Source: Naumovozyma dairenensis CBS 421 (lineage: Eukaryota; Ascomycota; Saccharomycetes; Saccharomycetales; Saccharomycetaceae). Taken from it: a stretch of DNA of 64,000 nt. Both the position numbers and the translations under genes were made by a program. Below the pieces are notes generated by a model, which was not told the origin of the DNA, made no database searches, and saw only the letters and a list, made by a program, of their open reading frames with translations. Every line of letters starts with the position of its first letter. Within the stretch, counting starts at the first letter, position 1. Positions 1-10,790 of this stretch are shown here, piece by piece. Location of the stretch: positions 462,525 through 526,524 of the forward strand of contig NC_016485.2 in NCBI RefSeq assembly GCF_000227115.2. The letters are read 5' to 3'.

Positions 1-2688
1 TTAAATGATGATCTTGGACAAATAAGAAGTGCAAAACAAGAGGAAGTAGAAAAAAATGGTAAAATTTCCATATTAGAAGAAAAGGAAAGTAAAATACTTA
101 ATGAAATATCCCGTACTAAAACATCATTATCCATTTGTATCCAAGATTATGAGGAAAATATCAAGGAATTAGACAAAATTAAAAGAAATATTGAAGAAAA
201 TAAGACCAGTTCACTTCAAAAAATGGAGAGTTTCAAACTAATAGAACAAGAGTATCAGTCCATCAATACGAACTTGTTAAAGGAAAAAGAAGCATGTAAG
301 AAAAAGGAAGAACTACTGTCAACTTTATTGACAGGTATCTCCTCAACGGGGGCTACAGATGGTGGTTATGATACTCAATTGGCCAGTACGAATGAAAAGT
401 TAAATGATGTTGATGTAGTTATTAAAAAGTTAACAATGAAGATGGAGTTATTAGAAAGGGAATTAGCGTCAAATGAACCAAAATTAATTCAAGCCAAAAA
501 GGATAAAGAAAAAGATCAACAGTATATAATTGAATGTGAAAAACTATGTTCCGAATTAGAAGAACAATTAACGAAAGATGGGTTTGATCCAGCACTCACC
601 AAAAAATTAAGAGAGAAGGAGCATTTCTTACGACAAGAGCTACATAGACTAAATAATGAAGCAGAGAATTTACGAAGAAGGGTGGCCAATTTGGATTTTA
701 ATTATACAAAACCATCCCCAGATTTTGATACGAGGTCAGTTAAGGGTATTGCAGCTCAGTTATTTTCATTGAAAAGTGAAAGTATGAATAGTGCCACAGC
801 TTTACAGGTTTGTGCAGGTGGTAGATTGTATAATGTGGTTGTTGATAATGAAAAAACTGCCTCGAGCCTACTAGAAAGAGGAAGACTTCGTAAACGTGTT
901 ACAATAATCCCATTGAATAAAATTAGTGCGAGAACATTAAATGAAAGAAGTTGTACAACTAAGCGAAAAAAATTAGCCCCAGGCAAAGTCGAATTAGCGT
1001 TGAACTTAATTGGCTATGATGACGAAGTTTCAAATGCGATGGAATTTATATTTGGTGGTAGTTTAATTTGTCAAGATGCAGATACAGCTAAGAAGGTTAC
1101 TTTCCATCCGCAGATAAGGACCAGATCAATCACTTTAGAAGGTGATGTATATGATCCAGAAGGTACGTTATCTGGTGGGAGTAGAAATAATTCTAGTTCA
1201 TTGTTGTTAGATATTCAAAGATATAATGAATCTAGTCAGAAGTTGCAAAGTACTGAAAAGGAATTAAACGAAGTAATAAATTCATTAAAACAGCAAGAAC
1301 TAAATTCACAGAGGACTAAAGTGATTCAAAATGATTTGAATCTTGCTCGACATAAATTAAGTTTAGCTCAAAGAAGTATTGGTGCTAATAATGCCTCGCA
1401 AATAGCAAAAAAGAATGAAGAATTACACCATGAAATAAGTGAATGTCAACAAGGAATCATTGACAATCAACGTTTAATGAAAACCTTACAAGAAGATGTT
1501 GAAAGGATTAAAAGAGATATGGATGAGTTTAGTCATGATAGAGGTTCAAAACTGAACGAATTAAAATTGGAGATTAACGATTTGACTGAAAGTATAAATA
1601 AACAGGAAAAAATATCAGAACATGAATATGAAAAATATCAAAATCTTCAAGTTGAAATAGAACAGTTGAATTCAGAGATTAAATCAGATGAAGAATCTTT
1701 AAAAGTGACTGAGATGAATTTAGATAAGTTACTAAAGGATAAATCCGAAATTGAAAAGAATTTCAGTTCACTGGATAAGTCACTTGTTGACATACGAGGT
1801 GAGTTAGATGAAGAAAGAAATAGATTATTAGGACTTGATGAAGAATTGAAAGAATTAGAAAATTTAATCAAGTTGAAGATTGAAGCAAAAAATGGTTATG
1901 AATTGGAATATCAAAAATTAGCTCATGATCTAAGCAAATCCAAAGCCAACACAGATAGTATTCAAAAGAAAATAGAGGAATTGATAAAAGAGCACGACTG
2001 GTTACAAGACAAAGACCTTGTAGAGGGCATTATTGGTCAAAATAGTGGTATCAACCTAGAAGAGCATAGGGAACGTAGTCGACAATTAGAAGACAAATAT
2101 CAAGAAATGAGACGTAAAGTCAACATTAATATCATGAGCATGATTGAAAATGTGGAGAAGAAAGAGGTAGCATTACGTACTATGATTAGAACCATCGAAA
2201 AGGATAAGATAAAGATTCAAGAGACGATTAGTAAGTTAAATGAATATAAGAGAGAGGCGTTAATTAAAACATGGGAAAAAGTTACCACAGATTTTGGAGC
2301 TATTTTTTCCGATTTATTACCAAATTCATTTGCCAAATTGGTCCCAAGTGAAGGTAAAGATGTTACAGAAGGGTTAGAGGTTAAGGTCAAACTAGGGACG
2401 ATATGGAAAGAAAGTTTAGTTGAATTATCTGGTGGTCAAAGATCATTAATTGCTCTTTCTTTGATCATGGCATTGTTACAATTTAGACCTGCACCAATGT
2501 ATATCTTGGATGAAGTTGATGCTGCGTTAGATTTAAGTCATACTCAAAATATTGGTCATTTGATTAAGACAAGGTTTAAAGGTTCCCAATTTATTGTTGT
2601 ATCTTTAAAAGAAGGTATGTTTTCCAATGCTAATCGGGTGTTTAGGACAAGATTTCAAAATGGTACCTCTGTTGTAAGTATAATGTGA
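1..2688 (+). CDS. SMC2: Condensin SMC subunit Smc2, 3' part (5' end off the window)
   Basis: The frame is open from base 1 and gives 895 residues. Yeast Smc2 is about 1,170 residues, so roughly 275 N-terminal residues, including Walker A, lie off the left edge. Visible in order are a coiled coil, the hinge (about 720-1170, with the DPEGTLSGGSR motif typical of Smc2), the returning coiled coil, and the C-terminal ATPase half with the ABC signature LSGGQRSLIALSL at 2425 onward and Walker B YILDEVDAALD near 2503. With Smc4, Smc2 forms the ATPase core of condensin, which compacts chromosomes in mitosis. The adjacent convergent gene is MET10, the same pairing as S. cerevisiae YFR031C/YFR030W. No internal break is seen. 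Confidence 0.96.
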   Translation, partial: LNDDLGQIRSAKQEEVEKNGKISILEEKESKILNEISRTKTSLSICIQDYEENIKELDKIKRNIEENKTSSLQKMESFKLIEQEYQSINTNLLKEKEACKKKEELLSTLLTGISSTGATDGGYDTQLASTNEKLNDVDVVIKKLTMKMELLERELASNEPKLIQAKKDKEKDQQYIIECEKLCSELEEQLTKDGFDPALTKKLREKEHFLRQELHRLNNEAENLRRRVANLDFNYTKPSPDFDTRSVKGIAAQLFSLKSESMNSATALQVCAGGRLYNVVVDNEKTASSLLERGRLRKRVTIIPLNKISARTLNERSCTTKRKKLAPGKVELALNLIGYDDEVSNAMEFIFGGSLICQDADTAKKVTFHPQIRTRSITLEGDVYDPEGTLSGGSRNNSSSLLLDIQRYNESSQKLQSTEKELNEVINSLKQQELNSQRTKVIQNDLNLARHKLSLAQRSIGANNASQIAKKNEELHHEISECQQGIIDNQRLMKTLQEDVERIKRDMDEFSHDRGSKLNELKLEINDLTESINKQEKISEHEYEKYQNLQVEIEQLNSEIKSDEESLKVTEMNLDKLLKDKSEIEKNFSSLDKSLVDIRGELDEERNRLLGLDEELKELENLIKLKIEAKNGYELEYQKLAHDLSKSKANTDSIQKKIEELIKEHDWLQDKDLVEGIIGQNSGINLEEHRERSRQLEDKYQEMRRKVNINIMSMIENVEKKEVALRTMIRTIEKDKIKIQETISKLNEYKREALIKTWEKVTTDFGAIFSDLLPNSFAKLVPSEGKDVTEGLEVKVKLGTIWKESLVELSGGQRSLIALSLIMALLQFRPAPMYILDEVDAALDLSHTQNIGHLIKTRFKGSQFIVVSLKEGMFSNANRVFRTRFQNGTSVVSIM

Positions 2689-2885
2689 CGTTATAAACTA
2701 TGTAAATGACCACCAACGATTTTCCTTTTAATGATTTTGATATTTTAAAGGATAAATAGATTAATAATTAAATAAAATATATAAATAAGATTGTTTTATC
2801 ATGTGTATAGAGGGTACTTTTTTATAAATAACAGAGAAGTTTCATAACTATTTTTTGTTCGTATTGAATAGAAAGTGCAAACGAA

Positions 2886-5800
2886 CTAATAGACTTCTAA
2901 GATATATCTTGATGATTCCTTTAATTCTTCAATAGCAGCATTCAAATCGACCTTAATACCCTTTTCTTTAGCATCAGCTTCTATAATATCTTGTAATGCC
3001 TTAGTGATATCAGGAACAGGCCAAGTTGGACCACATAAATAGAAAGACCCATTTTTATCAATCATAGCAGTTTTCAAATCACTCAAATTTTCTCTAATAC
3101 GATCTTGGATATAAATCTTTTCTGGTTGATCTCTTGAAAAAGCGGCACCAATATGAGTAATAATACCAGCATCTTTATAAGCTTCCCATAATTCACCAAA
3201 CAAATATTCTTCTCTTCTATGTCTTGAACCCATGTATAAGTAAACTTCACCGATTTCCATACCATGTTGTTTTTGCCATAATTTTTCTTCGACAATAGCT
3301 TTGAATGGAGCCAAACCAGTACCTAACCCACTCATAATGACAGGTTGTAATGGGGATGGAGGTAATTTCATGACGGATGGTTTAACACTAACGACCAATT
3401 CTTGACCCACTTTTAAATCTGAGATGAACTTAGAAGCTTGACCGAATCTTTTCCTACCTTGATTATCAACCCAATCGACCACAACTATTAATAAATGAAT
3501 TTCAGTTGGATGAACTCTTTGAGATGAAGCTATGGAATATTCTCTTCTCTTTAATGGAGCAATTAATGTTGTTAAATCAGATAATGATGGTTTACAACTT
3601 GGATATAACTTTAAGATATCGACGTAAGTGTAGAATTCTACATCTTGGTATCTTTTCAAATCAACTGCACCAGCTGGAGAAATTAATTCTTGTAATTTAG
3701 TCTTGTCTTCTTCATCTTCAGCGTAATCGATTAATGATTCGTAGAATCTCTTTGGTGGTTTACCAAATAGGTCCAAATTTTCTTTGAATGCTTGGAATGA
3801 CGTTCTTGCTTCTAAGATTTTATTATTATCTTTGTTTGGAACCATGATGATTTCGTTACCTGATAAGTTATAGAATTGTAAGAATTCTTGAACATCTTGT
3901 GAATTGTTTTCAGCATGAATCCCTAATGCTTCACCAATGTCATATTTCAAATCTGGGGTGTTAGAGATATCGAAATTAATTTCGAAAATATATCTATCAT
4001 AATCTTCTGGAGTGACACGTTTGTTTGATTTAACTTTGACGATGAAATTCTTGATTGGTAAATCTGGTCTTAACAAATGGTTAACACCGTAAGATTCTTT
4101 GAAGGATAAGATTTTTGAAATTTCAGTTGAGTTAGAAATGTTTGTTGTTGTTTCCTTTGGTAATGTTGAAGTATTTGGTACAAATGAAGTTTCATTAACA
4201 AAGGATGGTAAAATAATTTCTTCTTCTTGTTGTTCTTCTTCTTCCTGTTCAGTTTTTTCTTTTTCTTGTTCTTGTTCTTGTTCTTGTTCTTTCTTTTCAT
4301 TTTCAATATCTAATTCTGTTTGTTTAACTAAATTAGACAATGAATCGTTTTCTATTTCGATAAGATCTTCAGCGAAGGCTTTTTCCAAAATTGATGGTAA
4401 ATCATCTCTGTCAAATTCTGGATCATTGATAACAATTTTAGAGACGATATCTTGTGCACCAAGAATTTTGTAGAAAACAGCTTGATTAACGATTGAGAAA
4501 TTTTCTCCATCTGAATACTTAACAATGATCAATTTAATATTTTCAATTAATTGATTTAATAAATTTAATGATAAATTCAAACCTTTAACGAAAGTATCGA
4601 TTGAATCTTGAACAAATTCGAAATTTTCCTTAGTATTGATGATCAAAGTACCATTTTGTTTCAAAGTATTTAATACATTCAAATTTTTTAAGATGGAGAC
4701 ATCTTCTACGATTGAAATTTCAGCTGTATCGATGTTTGAAATAATGTTACCGTTACGGTTGTTGTTGTTGTTGTTAATGGATAATTGAGCTTGGAAAGTA
4801 CCAGCGTTTAAAATGTTATCGAATTTGGTTCTTAAATTGATTTCATTGTTATCTTCAGATAAAGAAATGGCTAATTTAGAGAATAAATCAATGTTTTCGG
4901 ATTTGTCATTTGAGTAGTAGATAAATCCTTGAGAAGAGTTGGAAGCGGCAATAGATGTGGATGTAAATGATGAGATAATCTTTGAAACAGCGTTTGGAGA
5001 CCAAATGAAGTTAGAATCATATAAATATTCAGTGAAATTAATTGAATGACGATTAAAATAGAATAATGCAGCAGAAATGTTTGATTTTATTAAGTTTGAA
5101 TTATTAGCTTTTTGATTAATAAAGATTAAATTTTTGGTAGAATTTGGAATCAAAGCAATGAATTTTTCTAAATCAAATGGTAATGGAATTCTAATTGAGA
5201 TGATACCAACATCACCATTGGAGTTTTCTTCCATGAATGAATTAAATAATTGAGATTCTAAAGAACCGTATGTGACAAAGACAGTTTTTGGATTTTCGAA
5301 ATTACCAGAATAATGGAAATTATGTAATTTGGCACCAGTTAATTCATTAAATTTTTCCAAAACTTCGTTAAATGAAGGGTTTGGAGTTGACACCAATTTA
5401 GATAATTTCAAAGTAACATCTTGAACATTTATTGGAGAAGCAGAGCATGATGATGGAGTCTTTATGATAGTATTGGAATAATTAATGGAATCGAATAAAT
5501 TCATAGTTTTCAAACCGAATTTAGATAAAACTACAGATAATGAGGTTAAATTGGAAACTTCATTGTTTGAAATAGGAGTTAAGACGTTATAATTTAGAGA
5601 AGAAGCAAAATTCAATGAAGTAGAATAGTCATTAATTATGGAACCAGATTCTTGATTATAATTCAAAGCACCTACATTTAATAAGATGTTAGCTTTAGCA
5701 GAAGATAATGCGTCATAAAAGAACGGTAACCCATAACTTGGAGTAATGATAGTGGAAACGGTATGTGGGTTAGCAATAACAGAATTTTGTTGGCTCTTGA

Positions 5801-6068
5801 TGAAACCTAATGGACCTAGCCCTGCACCTGATCTAATATCGAATTCTTTGAAGAATTTATCATCAGTATTATTAGCGTTTTGTAACCATGATTTAATGTA
5901 AGAATGTAATAGTTCAGGATTTGAGAAAGAATTATAAGCAAAGATATTATTAACGTTCTCATAAATGGCAGAGTTAATGATGGATAGTGGAGTAGAATAA
6001 GCAGGTAATTCTTTTGAGCTCTTAGGTGACCCGAAAGGGTTTGTAGCAAGGGCTGTAGCAGCAGACAT
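2886..6068 (-). CDS. MET10: Sulfite reductase (NADPH) flavoprotein alpha subunit
   Basis: The 1,060-residue protein (S. cerevisiae about 1,035) begins at an ATG with the next gene far away. The N-terminal half is the divergent pyruvate-ferredoxin-oxidoreductase-like region of fungal Met10. The C-terminal 400 residues form a ferredoxin-NADP reductase module, with FAD-binding RREYSIASS, NADPH-binding GLGTGLAPFKA and the late YLCGPTWPVPDI motif. It passes electrons from NADPH to the sirohaem beta subunit (Met5) to reduce sulfite to sulfide in methionine and cysteine synthesis. Between the two halves, about residues 605-640, is a low-complexity Glu/Gln tract encoded at about 4215-4300. Two CACGTG boxes lie about 400 bp upstream. 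It is convergent with SMC2 across 197 bp. Confidence 0.96.
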   Translation of the reverse strand: MSAATALATNPFGSPKSSKELPAYSTPLSIINSAIYENVNNIFAYNSFSNPELLHSYIKSWLQNANNTDDKFFKEFDIRSGAGLGPLGFIKSQQNSVIANPHTVSTIITPSYGLPFFYDALSSAKANILLNVGALNYNQESGSIINDYSTSLNFASSLNYNVLTPISNNEVSNLTSLSVVLSKFGLKTMNLFDSINYSNTIIKTPSSCSASPINVQDVTLKLSKLVSTPNPSFNEVLEKFNELTGAKLHNFHYSGNFENPKTVFVTYGSLESQLFNSFMEENSNGDVGIISIRIPLPFDLEKFIALIPNSTKNLIFINQKANNSNLIKSNISAALFYFNRHSINFTEYLYDSNFIWSPNAVSKIISSFTSTSIAASNSSQGFIYYSNDKSENIDLFSKLAISLSEDNNEINLRTKFDNILNAGTFQAQLSINNNNNNRNGNIISNIDTAEISIVEDVSILKNLNVLNTLKQNGTLIINTKENFEFVQDSIDTFVKGLNLSLNLLNQLIENIKLIIVKYSDGENFSIVNQAVFYKILGAQDIVSKIVINDPEFDRDDLPSILEKAFAEDLIEIENDSLSNLVKQTELDIENEKKEQEQEQEQEKEKTEQEEEEQQEEEIILPSFVNETSFVPNTSTLPKETTTNISNSTEISKILSFKESYGVNHLLRPDLPIKNFIVKVKSNKRVTPEDYDRYIFEINFDISNTPDLKYDIGEALGIHAENNSQDVQEFLQFYNLSGNEIIMVPNKDNNKILEARTSFQAFKENLDLFGKPPKRFYESLIDYAEDEEDKTKLQELISPAGAVDLKRYQDVEFYTYVDILKLYPSCKPSLSDLTTLIAPLKRREYSIASSQRVHPTEIHLLIVVVDWVDNQGRKRFGQASKFISDLKVGQELVVSVKPSVMKLPPSPLQPVIMSGLGTGLAPFKAIVEEKLWQKQHGMEIGEVYLYMGSRHRREEYLFGELWEAYKDAGIITHIGAAFSRDQPEKIYIQDRIRENLSDLKTAMIDKNGSFYLCGPTWPVPDITKALQDIIEADAKEKGIKVDLNAAIEELKESSRYILEVY

Positions 6069-6449
6069 TGTATTTTCTGTGAACTATATCTACTTAATGT
6101 ATGGTTTTCTGTCCTTACATGGAATGAAGCAACCAAGCAAACGACTAGTGTTCAAGTACAAGTATAAAATACAAGTAGAAGTCCTAGATCCTTATATATA
6201 TATATATATATTCTTTGTCCCATTTTTTAAGAGAGAGAGACTTTAGTTTCTCGATGACTCTCTCTGTTTGTTCTATTTTACATACAAATCCTTTACATTT
6301 TGCCTTATTGTATTCCATATTTTTTACACAGTTCCAAGTTTCCCACTTTGAAAAACGAAATGCAATTGCGCATGTTTTGTTTCTTTTTTATTTTGTCTAC
6401 GCACAAATAAAATTAAAATTAAAGCCGCTAAGCCACAATTGATTAAAGG

Positions 6450-6485
6450 CACGTGACATTCTTCTTAGGTGAACTGTGTCACGTG
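6450..6485. promoter_or_regulatory. Paired Cbf1 boxes with a Met31/32-like site upstream of MET10
   Basis: Two CACGTG cores lie at 6450-6455 and 6480-6485, both readable as TCACGTG. Between them GAACTGTGTC (6471-6480) resembles the Met31/Met32 element AAACTGTGGC. This is the known architecture of yeast sulfur-assimilation promoters bound by Cbf1-Met4-Met28 and Met31/32. The distance to the MET10 ATG is about 385 bp. Binding is inferred. Confidence 0.7.
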
Positions 6486-8430
6486 CAATATGTAGAAACG
6501 GAGTTGATTAATCTGCGCGTTCTGCTCTGTTTCTAATATGTTTCCAGAATAGTAAATTGAAATAGTCGCTAGTTTACAAACTAGAACTCCGTCAACGTTT
6601 TGAAAATGAAATCGCGGAATGCACTTCTCGGCGGCAACCTGAATTATTCAAAATAGGAAAACCAAAACAAAACAGAATCGCCAAAAGAAAATGTGCTGAT
6701 TTAGCACTAGAGCCACGGGGGTCTATTTGTTCATTTACCTGAGAGTTATCAGAGTGATCTTGGGTCTTGTTGTTGTTGTTCATAATGTAGTTGTTGATGT
6801 TGATGTTGTGTATTGATTACGTAATGGTTATTTAATAGTGTATATGATTTATTCACTATATCTATTAGTTATTCGTTGTGTACTGTTCTTCAGTTTCTAT
6901 ATATTCAAGGAGAGTCTTTCTATTTTTTATCTAATTACACTGTCATCTTATATATTCCACACCGCGGTTCAAAGGGTTGATCCTGACTACATATATTCAC
7001 ATACATAGTTGTGATATTTTGGATATATATATAGTATCTTATATGTAGATTATTATAAAACTATAAAAAAATATGTCTCTCGTTTCGATAGAAAGTATTG
7101 CAATTAGAACACTCTCTTGTATTTTATGCCGAAGGTAACACTAACTGAGTAACGTGATGAAAAAAATCCAGATTGTAATTGGCCTTAACTAATCTTTGTA
7201 TTGAACTAGCTGACCAATGTAGAGCAGATCGCTAAACCTCTTAATGAGTTCCCAAATAAATGTTGTCCACGAAGAGGGGGCTGAACAATTGATATTTTTT
7301 AACCTTGTAAGGAAGATATAGCCTTCTACGTGGATATAAGTAATGATGTGTCAAGATTTTCAGTTATAAATTTTAGCAATAAGTTCGTATATTTATGTAT
7401 TAGAGTGATATGTCGTTTTATAGAAGTCACAGCCGCAAGAGTAGATTATTATAGGTATTTTCTTGACCATCTTAACGTAAACTAATTTTGAAAAAAGATT
7501 TCTTGCCGGGTTTTACCCCAAAAATATGGAAATATGAACCTCTTTGCATGGGTTTTGCCCAACCAGGCCTATTGGTCGCCAAAAAATACTCTATAAATTT
7601 TTATAGAGTTTATTTATTTTGAATTTATTATTATTAAACGTACGTTACATAACCTTTTTTAATGCTAGCGTTCAAAATTGTAGAATATACTGCGACACAG
7701 TGTAGATACAGTGGACTGGATTGAATTGCCTACGTACAGTAACCTAAAAAATCTGGCGCAATCTTCTCAAATTTGAAATGGCACTTTTAGGAGAAATTAA
7801 TACAAATTCCCGTTCTGATGGGACTAGAGATCCTAATGACTTCATAATATCAGTTCGAAACAACTCTGTATTAACAGCCAAAAGAATAACAGCAAATTCT
7901 TTTTCTAAGATTTTGACTACAACATATAAAACGGAACCATTGATCTCACTCTTCAATTATTTACATTATATATATTATTATCTATCTTGAAGCTTTTACT
8001 GTTGATGAGCCAAGTTTTATAGCATGAATTCAATCTTTTTAAATTTTTCTTAAGCGTAATATTTGCCCTATATTGGGTGAAAAATTTATTTTTTTTACAG
8101 TTGGGTGTTGACCGTTAATTTTCTTTATTTATGACCTTTACCCCGATTCTAGTGCGTAACAACGCTAATGGTAAGCTATCCGCAATCCAAAAGGTTAAAA
8201 ATACTTACAAAAATTACTTACTTACGTACGTACAAGCTTATTACGATTGCTTACAAAGGCTTCGAAACTTCATCTGTAGTTTTTGCTTGCCTATACTCTC
8301 GAATATTCTCTATAATAAGGAACAGTGTGTCGACTGGACTAGAAGAGAGTGCCCTATATTGACCCAAGCTCAATCTACTAAATAAACAATTTTGTAAGAA
8401 TCACTGCTAGAGCAACGGGGATCGGTCGAA
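6486..8430. other. Gene-poor spacer at a synteny breakpoint
   Basis: I see no convincing gene here. Open frames of 60-84 codons occur on both strands (6592-6783, 7744-7990, 8131-8385), but they overlap each other and match nothing I recognise. The stretch contains short inverted repeats at 7508-7609. It separates the MET10-SMC2 block (chromosome VI in S. cerevisiae) from the EST1-ERF2 block, so it is probably a rearrangement point. Confidence 0.5.
7508..7609. repeat. Cluster of short inverted repeats
   Basis: GGGTTTTACCC (7508-7518) and GGGTTTTGCCC (7550-7560) are small foldbacks. ACTCTATAAA (7588-7597) is followed after two T by its exact reverse complement TTTATAGAGT (7600-7609). No gene end lies close enough to make these obvious terminators. 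They could be debris of a mobile element. Confidence 0.4.
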
Positions 8431-9045
8431 TTACTTGAAGACAGTAGCATAATAGCCACCAACTGTCCGCCCACATGTAGCTAATGCTGCCTCTGTTGAA
8501 TTGCGGGGGTCTTTCATTCTGTCAAATCTCTTGAACTCTGGTAGATCTACATTTCCATCCAATACATCGCCTAACGTACCCAATCTTGTCAATTCTGATG
8601 GAAATTCTGCGTAGAAGAAATTCTCCATTGCGATCTCATAACCGTACCGAAGATAACACCTAGAAGTAACTTTAACTACACATGTCATATTTACTATGGT
8701 CCGATTATGAAAGACCACCAAGTCATTTACTTCAGAAGTAGCTATAATCGTTGTGTTAGAAACCCCTAGCAGTTGCATACACCTCAAAACATTGTAGGTA
8801 TCAGTTTTCGTGGTCCCATCTCTAGGTAGTGGCCCAGAAGCAGCTATGGCATCAGCTTGGCCAACTTTAAATAATAGTACTAAAGCAGTAAAAAAATTGA
8901 GGCTAATAGCATATATGAATGTTGTATCTAATCTTTGTTTTAAAAATAAATCATAATTGAAAAAAGGTAAACATTTTAATGCTATCTTATTAAGAAAGCA
9001 AACACATGTTTTTTCCTTCCTTTTTATATCAACACTATTACTCAT
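8431..9045 (-). CDS. Unrecognised secreted or signal-anchored protein
   Basis: This is a 204-residue frame starting at ATG (9045). I do not recognise a family. A basic tail of about 42 residues precedes one hydrophobic stretch (about residues 43-62, containing LNFFTALVLLF) ending in Ala-rich sequence like a signal or anchor. A possible dibasic-free processing motif (LPRDG) follows. The remainder has four cysteines, enough for two disulfides, and several N-glycosylation sequons (NTT, NRT, NMT, NST), so entry into the secretory pathway is likely. It stands alone between the MET10 block and decayed transposase relics. It could be a lineage-specific secreted factor or a remnant. No specific activity is supported. 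Confidence 0.5.
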   Translation of the reverse strand: MSNSVDIKRKEKTCVCFLNKIALKCLPFFNYDLFLKQRLDTTFIYAISLNFFTALVLLFKVGQADAIAASGPLPRDGTTKTDTYNVLRCMQLLGVSNTTIIATSEVNDLVVFHNRTIVNMTCVVKVTSRCYLRYGYEIAMENFFYAEFPSELTRLGTLGDVLDGNVDLPEFKRFDRMKDPRNSTEAALATCGRTVGGYYATVFK

Positions 9046-9985
9046 TGGGGCTCATGTCACCCCTTCGCCTTTACCTTTTGGTGTGCCATGGCCCCTGCAA
9101 CGGTAGATGTTTGAAAAGCAACCATCCCTTAACAGCAATTTCCCTTTTGGGACCCTGTTCAGTGGTATATTTTGGTACACATATTTACTCTTCAAGAAAA
9201 CATCACGTGCTAAAAAAGATTTCGTACGGGGTTTTGTCAGAGAGAGGTAAAATGTAAACAAAAAAGTTGATCATAAATAGTAGAGTGTATCCACTATAGA
9301 CCGCAGGGTTCTCGGGTTCTAGAAATTCCCACTGTTAGGGCGCAGGATTTGGCCGGAAAAAAACTAGAAAAAGTATTTTGATTGAAAAATGGGACATTTT
9401 CGCTCGATTTTCGGTAGATAGAAGAAAATTTAACAGTAGTGAATTAAAGGGTATTAAATAGTACCCAGGTGTAACACATGTTGGACCAGTTTTTGGACGA
9501 TTCAGAACCAATGTTGCATCAGCGGGAAAAAAATTGAAGAGTTGAAGAAGCTCAAGTTTACGGTAAAGTTCTTGGTTTACCAGCGGCTGTTAAATGTTAC
9601 AGGAGCAAAAAACAATATGTTTTTCAGACCTTATTTTTAGGTTAGCACTACAAATAATTTACATAGTTATTTAATTTTCGAAGTTTATACCGATTACATT
9701 CGAAAGTTTACATTACAAAGTAGGTGGGTTCTTTTGACAAGGGTCTTCATCAACGAGGCCAAAAAGAACAGTATATTTGGATCTGCAGGAGAAGGAAGGG
9801 GCGATTGATTACTGGACAATGAAGTAGGAGGAACGGTATCCGGTATCTTAGGGATAAATGTTATCGTATGCATCCAGTAAATTATTATTAAGGATTCATC
9901 TAGCTCAGGGATGACTGTTCCTGAATTCCAGGTTACTGAGTTTTCCAGAACACTTTTCGCAATTTTCCTGGACCTAACTGTTCCC
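9046..9985. other. Spacer without a recognisable gene
   Basis: There is no supported coding region. A TCACGTG box lies at about 9203, with scattered frames shorter than 85 codons. The base composition near 9060-9200 is richer in GC than the usual spacer here, which may mark decayed coding sequence. The right edge merges into the transposase relic. Confidence 0.4.
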
Positions 9986-10690
9986 TTAGCTTTGCTCAGT
10001 ACGTACCTTCATTTTTTTCGCGGTTTTTTGGTATAGCTCGTGGTTCACATCTCTCGAAATTTCGTTAAGTTGGTATTTTCTTGCCTTTTTCTTTGCCTTT
10101 TCGTCATAGTTTGAAGTCCTTTGAGATTCATACTTCAGAGAGGAATATTTGGTATGCAAAGTCAGCATTTTCACTGCACCTACACAGAACAGATCATATA
10201 TCACTTTTTTTATGTTAGGGTCAGTGATCTCTGTAAAACTAAATGAAAGCCTTTCATAGTCTTCTTCAGCAGGCTTTTGCTTTTCGAAGACGCTATTACA
10301 TACTTCTTCAATCTCGATATTAGAGGTTGATTGTTAACCAAGGATGAACTTTGCGGTTCATTGGATGGTAGTTCAAGATCCTTCAATTCTTGAGAGTTGG
10401 GAGGTGAGTCGGATAATTCAGGTAGGTTGAAGGTAAATCTTATATCATCTTCATTACCAAAGCCCCCTTCGTCCTCATCCACTATGATGCTGCTATCCAA
10501 ACAGGAAGGCCTTGTCTCCTTCTGTTGTTTGGGTGTTGTACGGAATCTATCATCGTATGGTTTTTTCATTAGCATCCAATAAACGCTTCACCTGGATTTC
10601 AATTTTATCCTCTGGTATATTCCCTCCGATTAATATCCTTTCAAATGCCTTTTTCATTCTCCAAAAAATCCTCTAAGACCACTAATAAAA
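9986..10690 (-). pseudogene. Decayed pogo-like (DDE_1) transposase, C-terminal part
   Basis: Reading right to left, one frame gives KKAFERILIGGNIPEDKIE (about 10645-10590). After a frame change come PYDDRFRTTPKQQKE and then a basic helical stretch (ISRLKKY, LLKKTMKGFHLVLQ). After a further stop, another lysine-rich stretch follows (AKKKARKYQLNE). This order fits the tail of fungal pogo/Fot1 transposases, in which the post-DDE helix is followed by a variable linker and a basic coiled coil. Frame changes and stops show it is dead. No DDE catalytic half is seen on this strand, so the copy is 5'-truncated at its junction with the head-on copy to the right. Confidence 0.55.
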
Positions 10691-10790
10691 TCATATTAGT
10701 AAGGATTCTTCCCACTGGCATTTCGGGAGAACCTAGAGTGATTTTATCAATGGTGAGAACTTTTTACTGTACGTACTTACAAAACGTTTT

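Noticed and set aside
4070..4473. Long frames on both strands inside MET10 (Lys-rich or Ser/Cys-rich).
   Set aside because: They are shadows of the Glu/Gln repeat tract in the real MET10 frame.
6450..6600. CACGTG followed by AT-rich DNA considered as a centromere CDEI-CDEII.
   Set aside because: No CDEIII (TTTCCGAA-type) at the proper distance, and the context is a MET promoter.
7744..7990. Overlapping 70-codon frames on both strands.
   Set aside because: No family likeness, mutually exclusive, in a gene-poor spacer.
10397..10582. A 61-codon plus frame.
   Set aside because: It is antisense to the better supported transposase relic frame.
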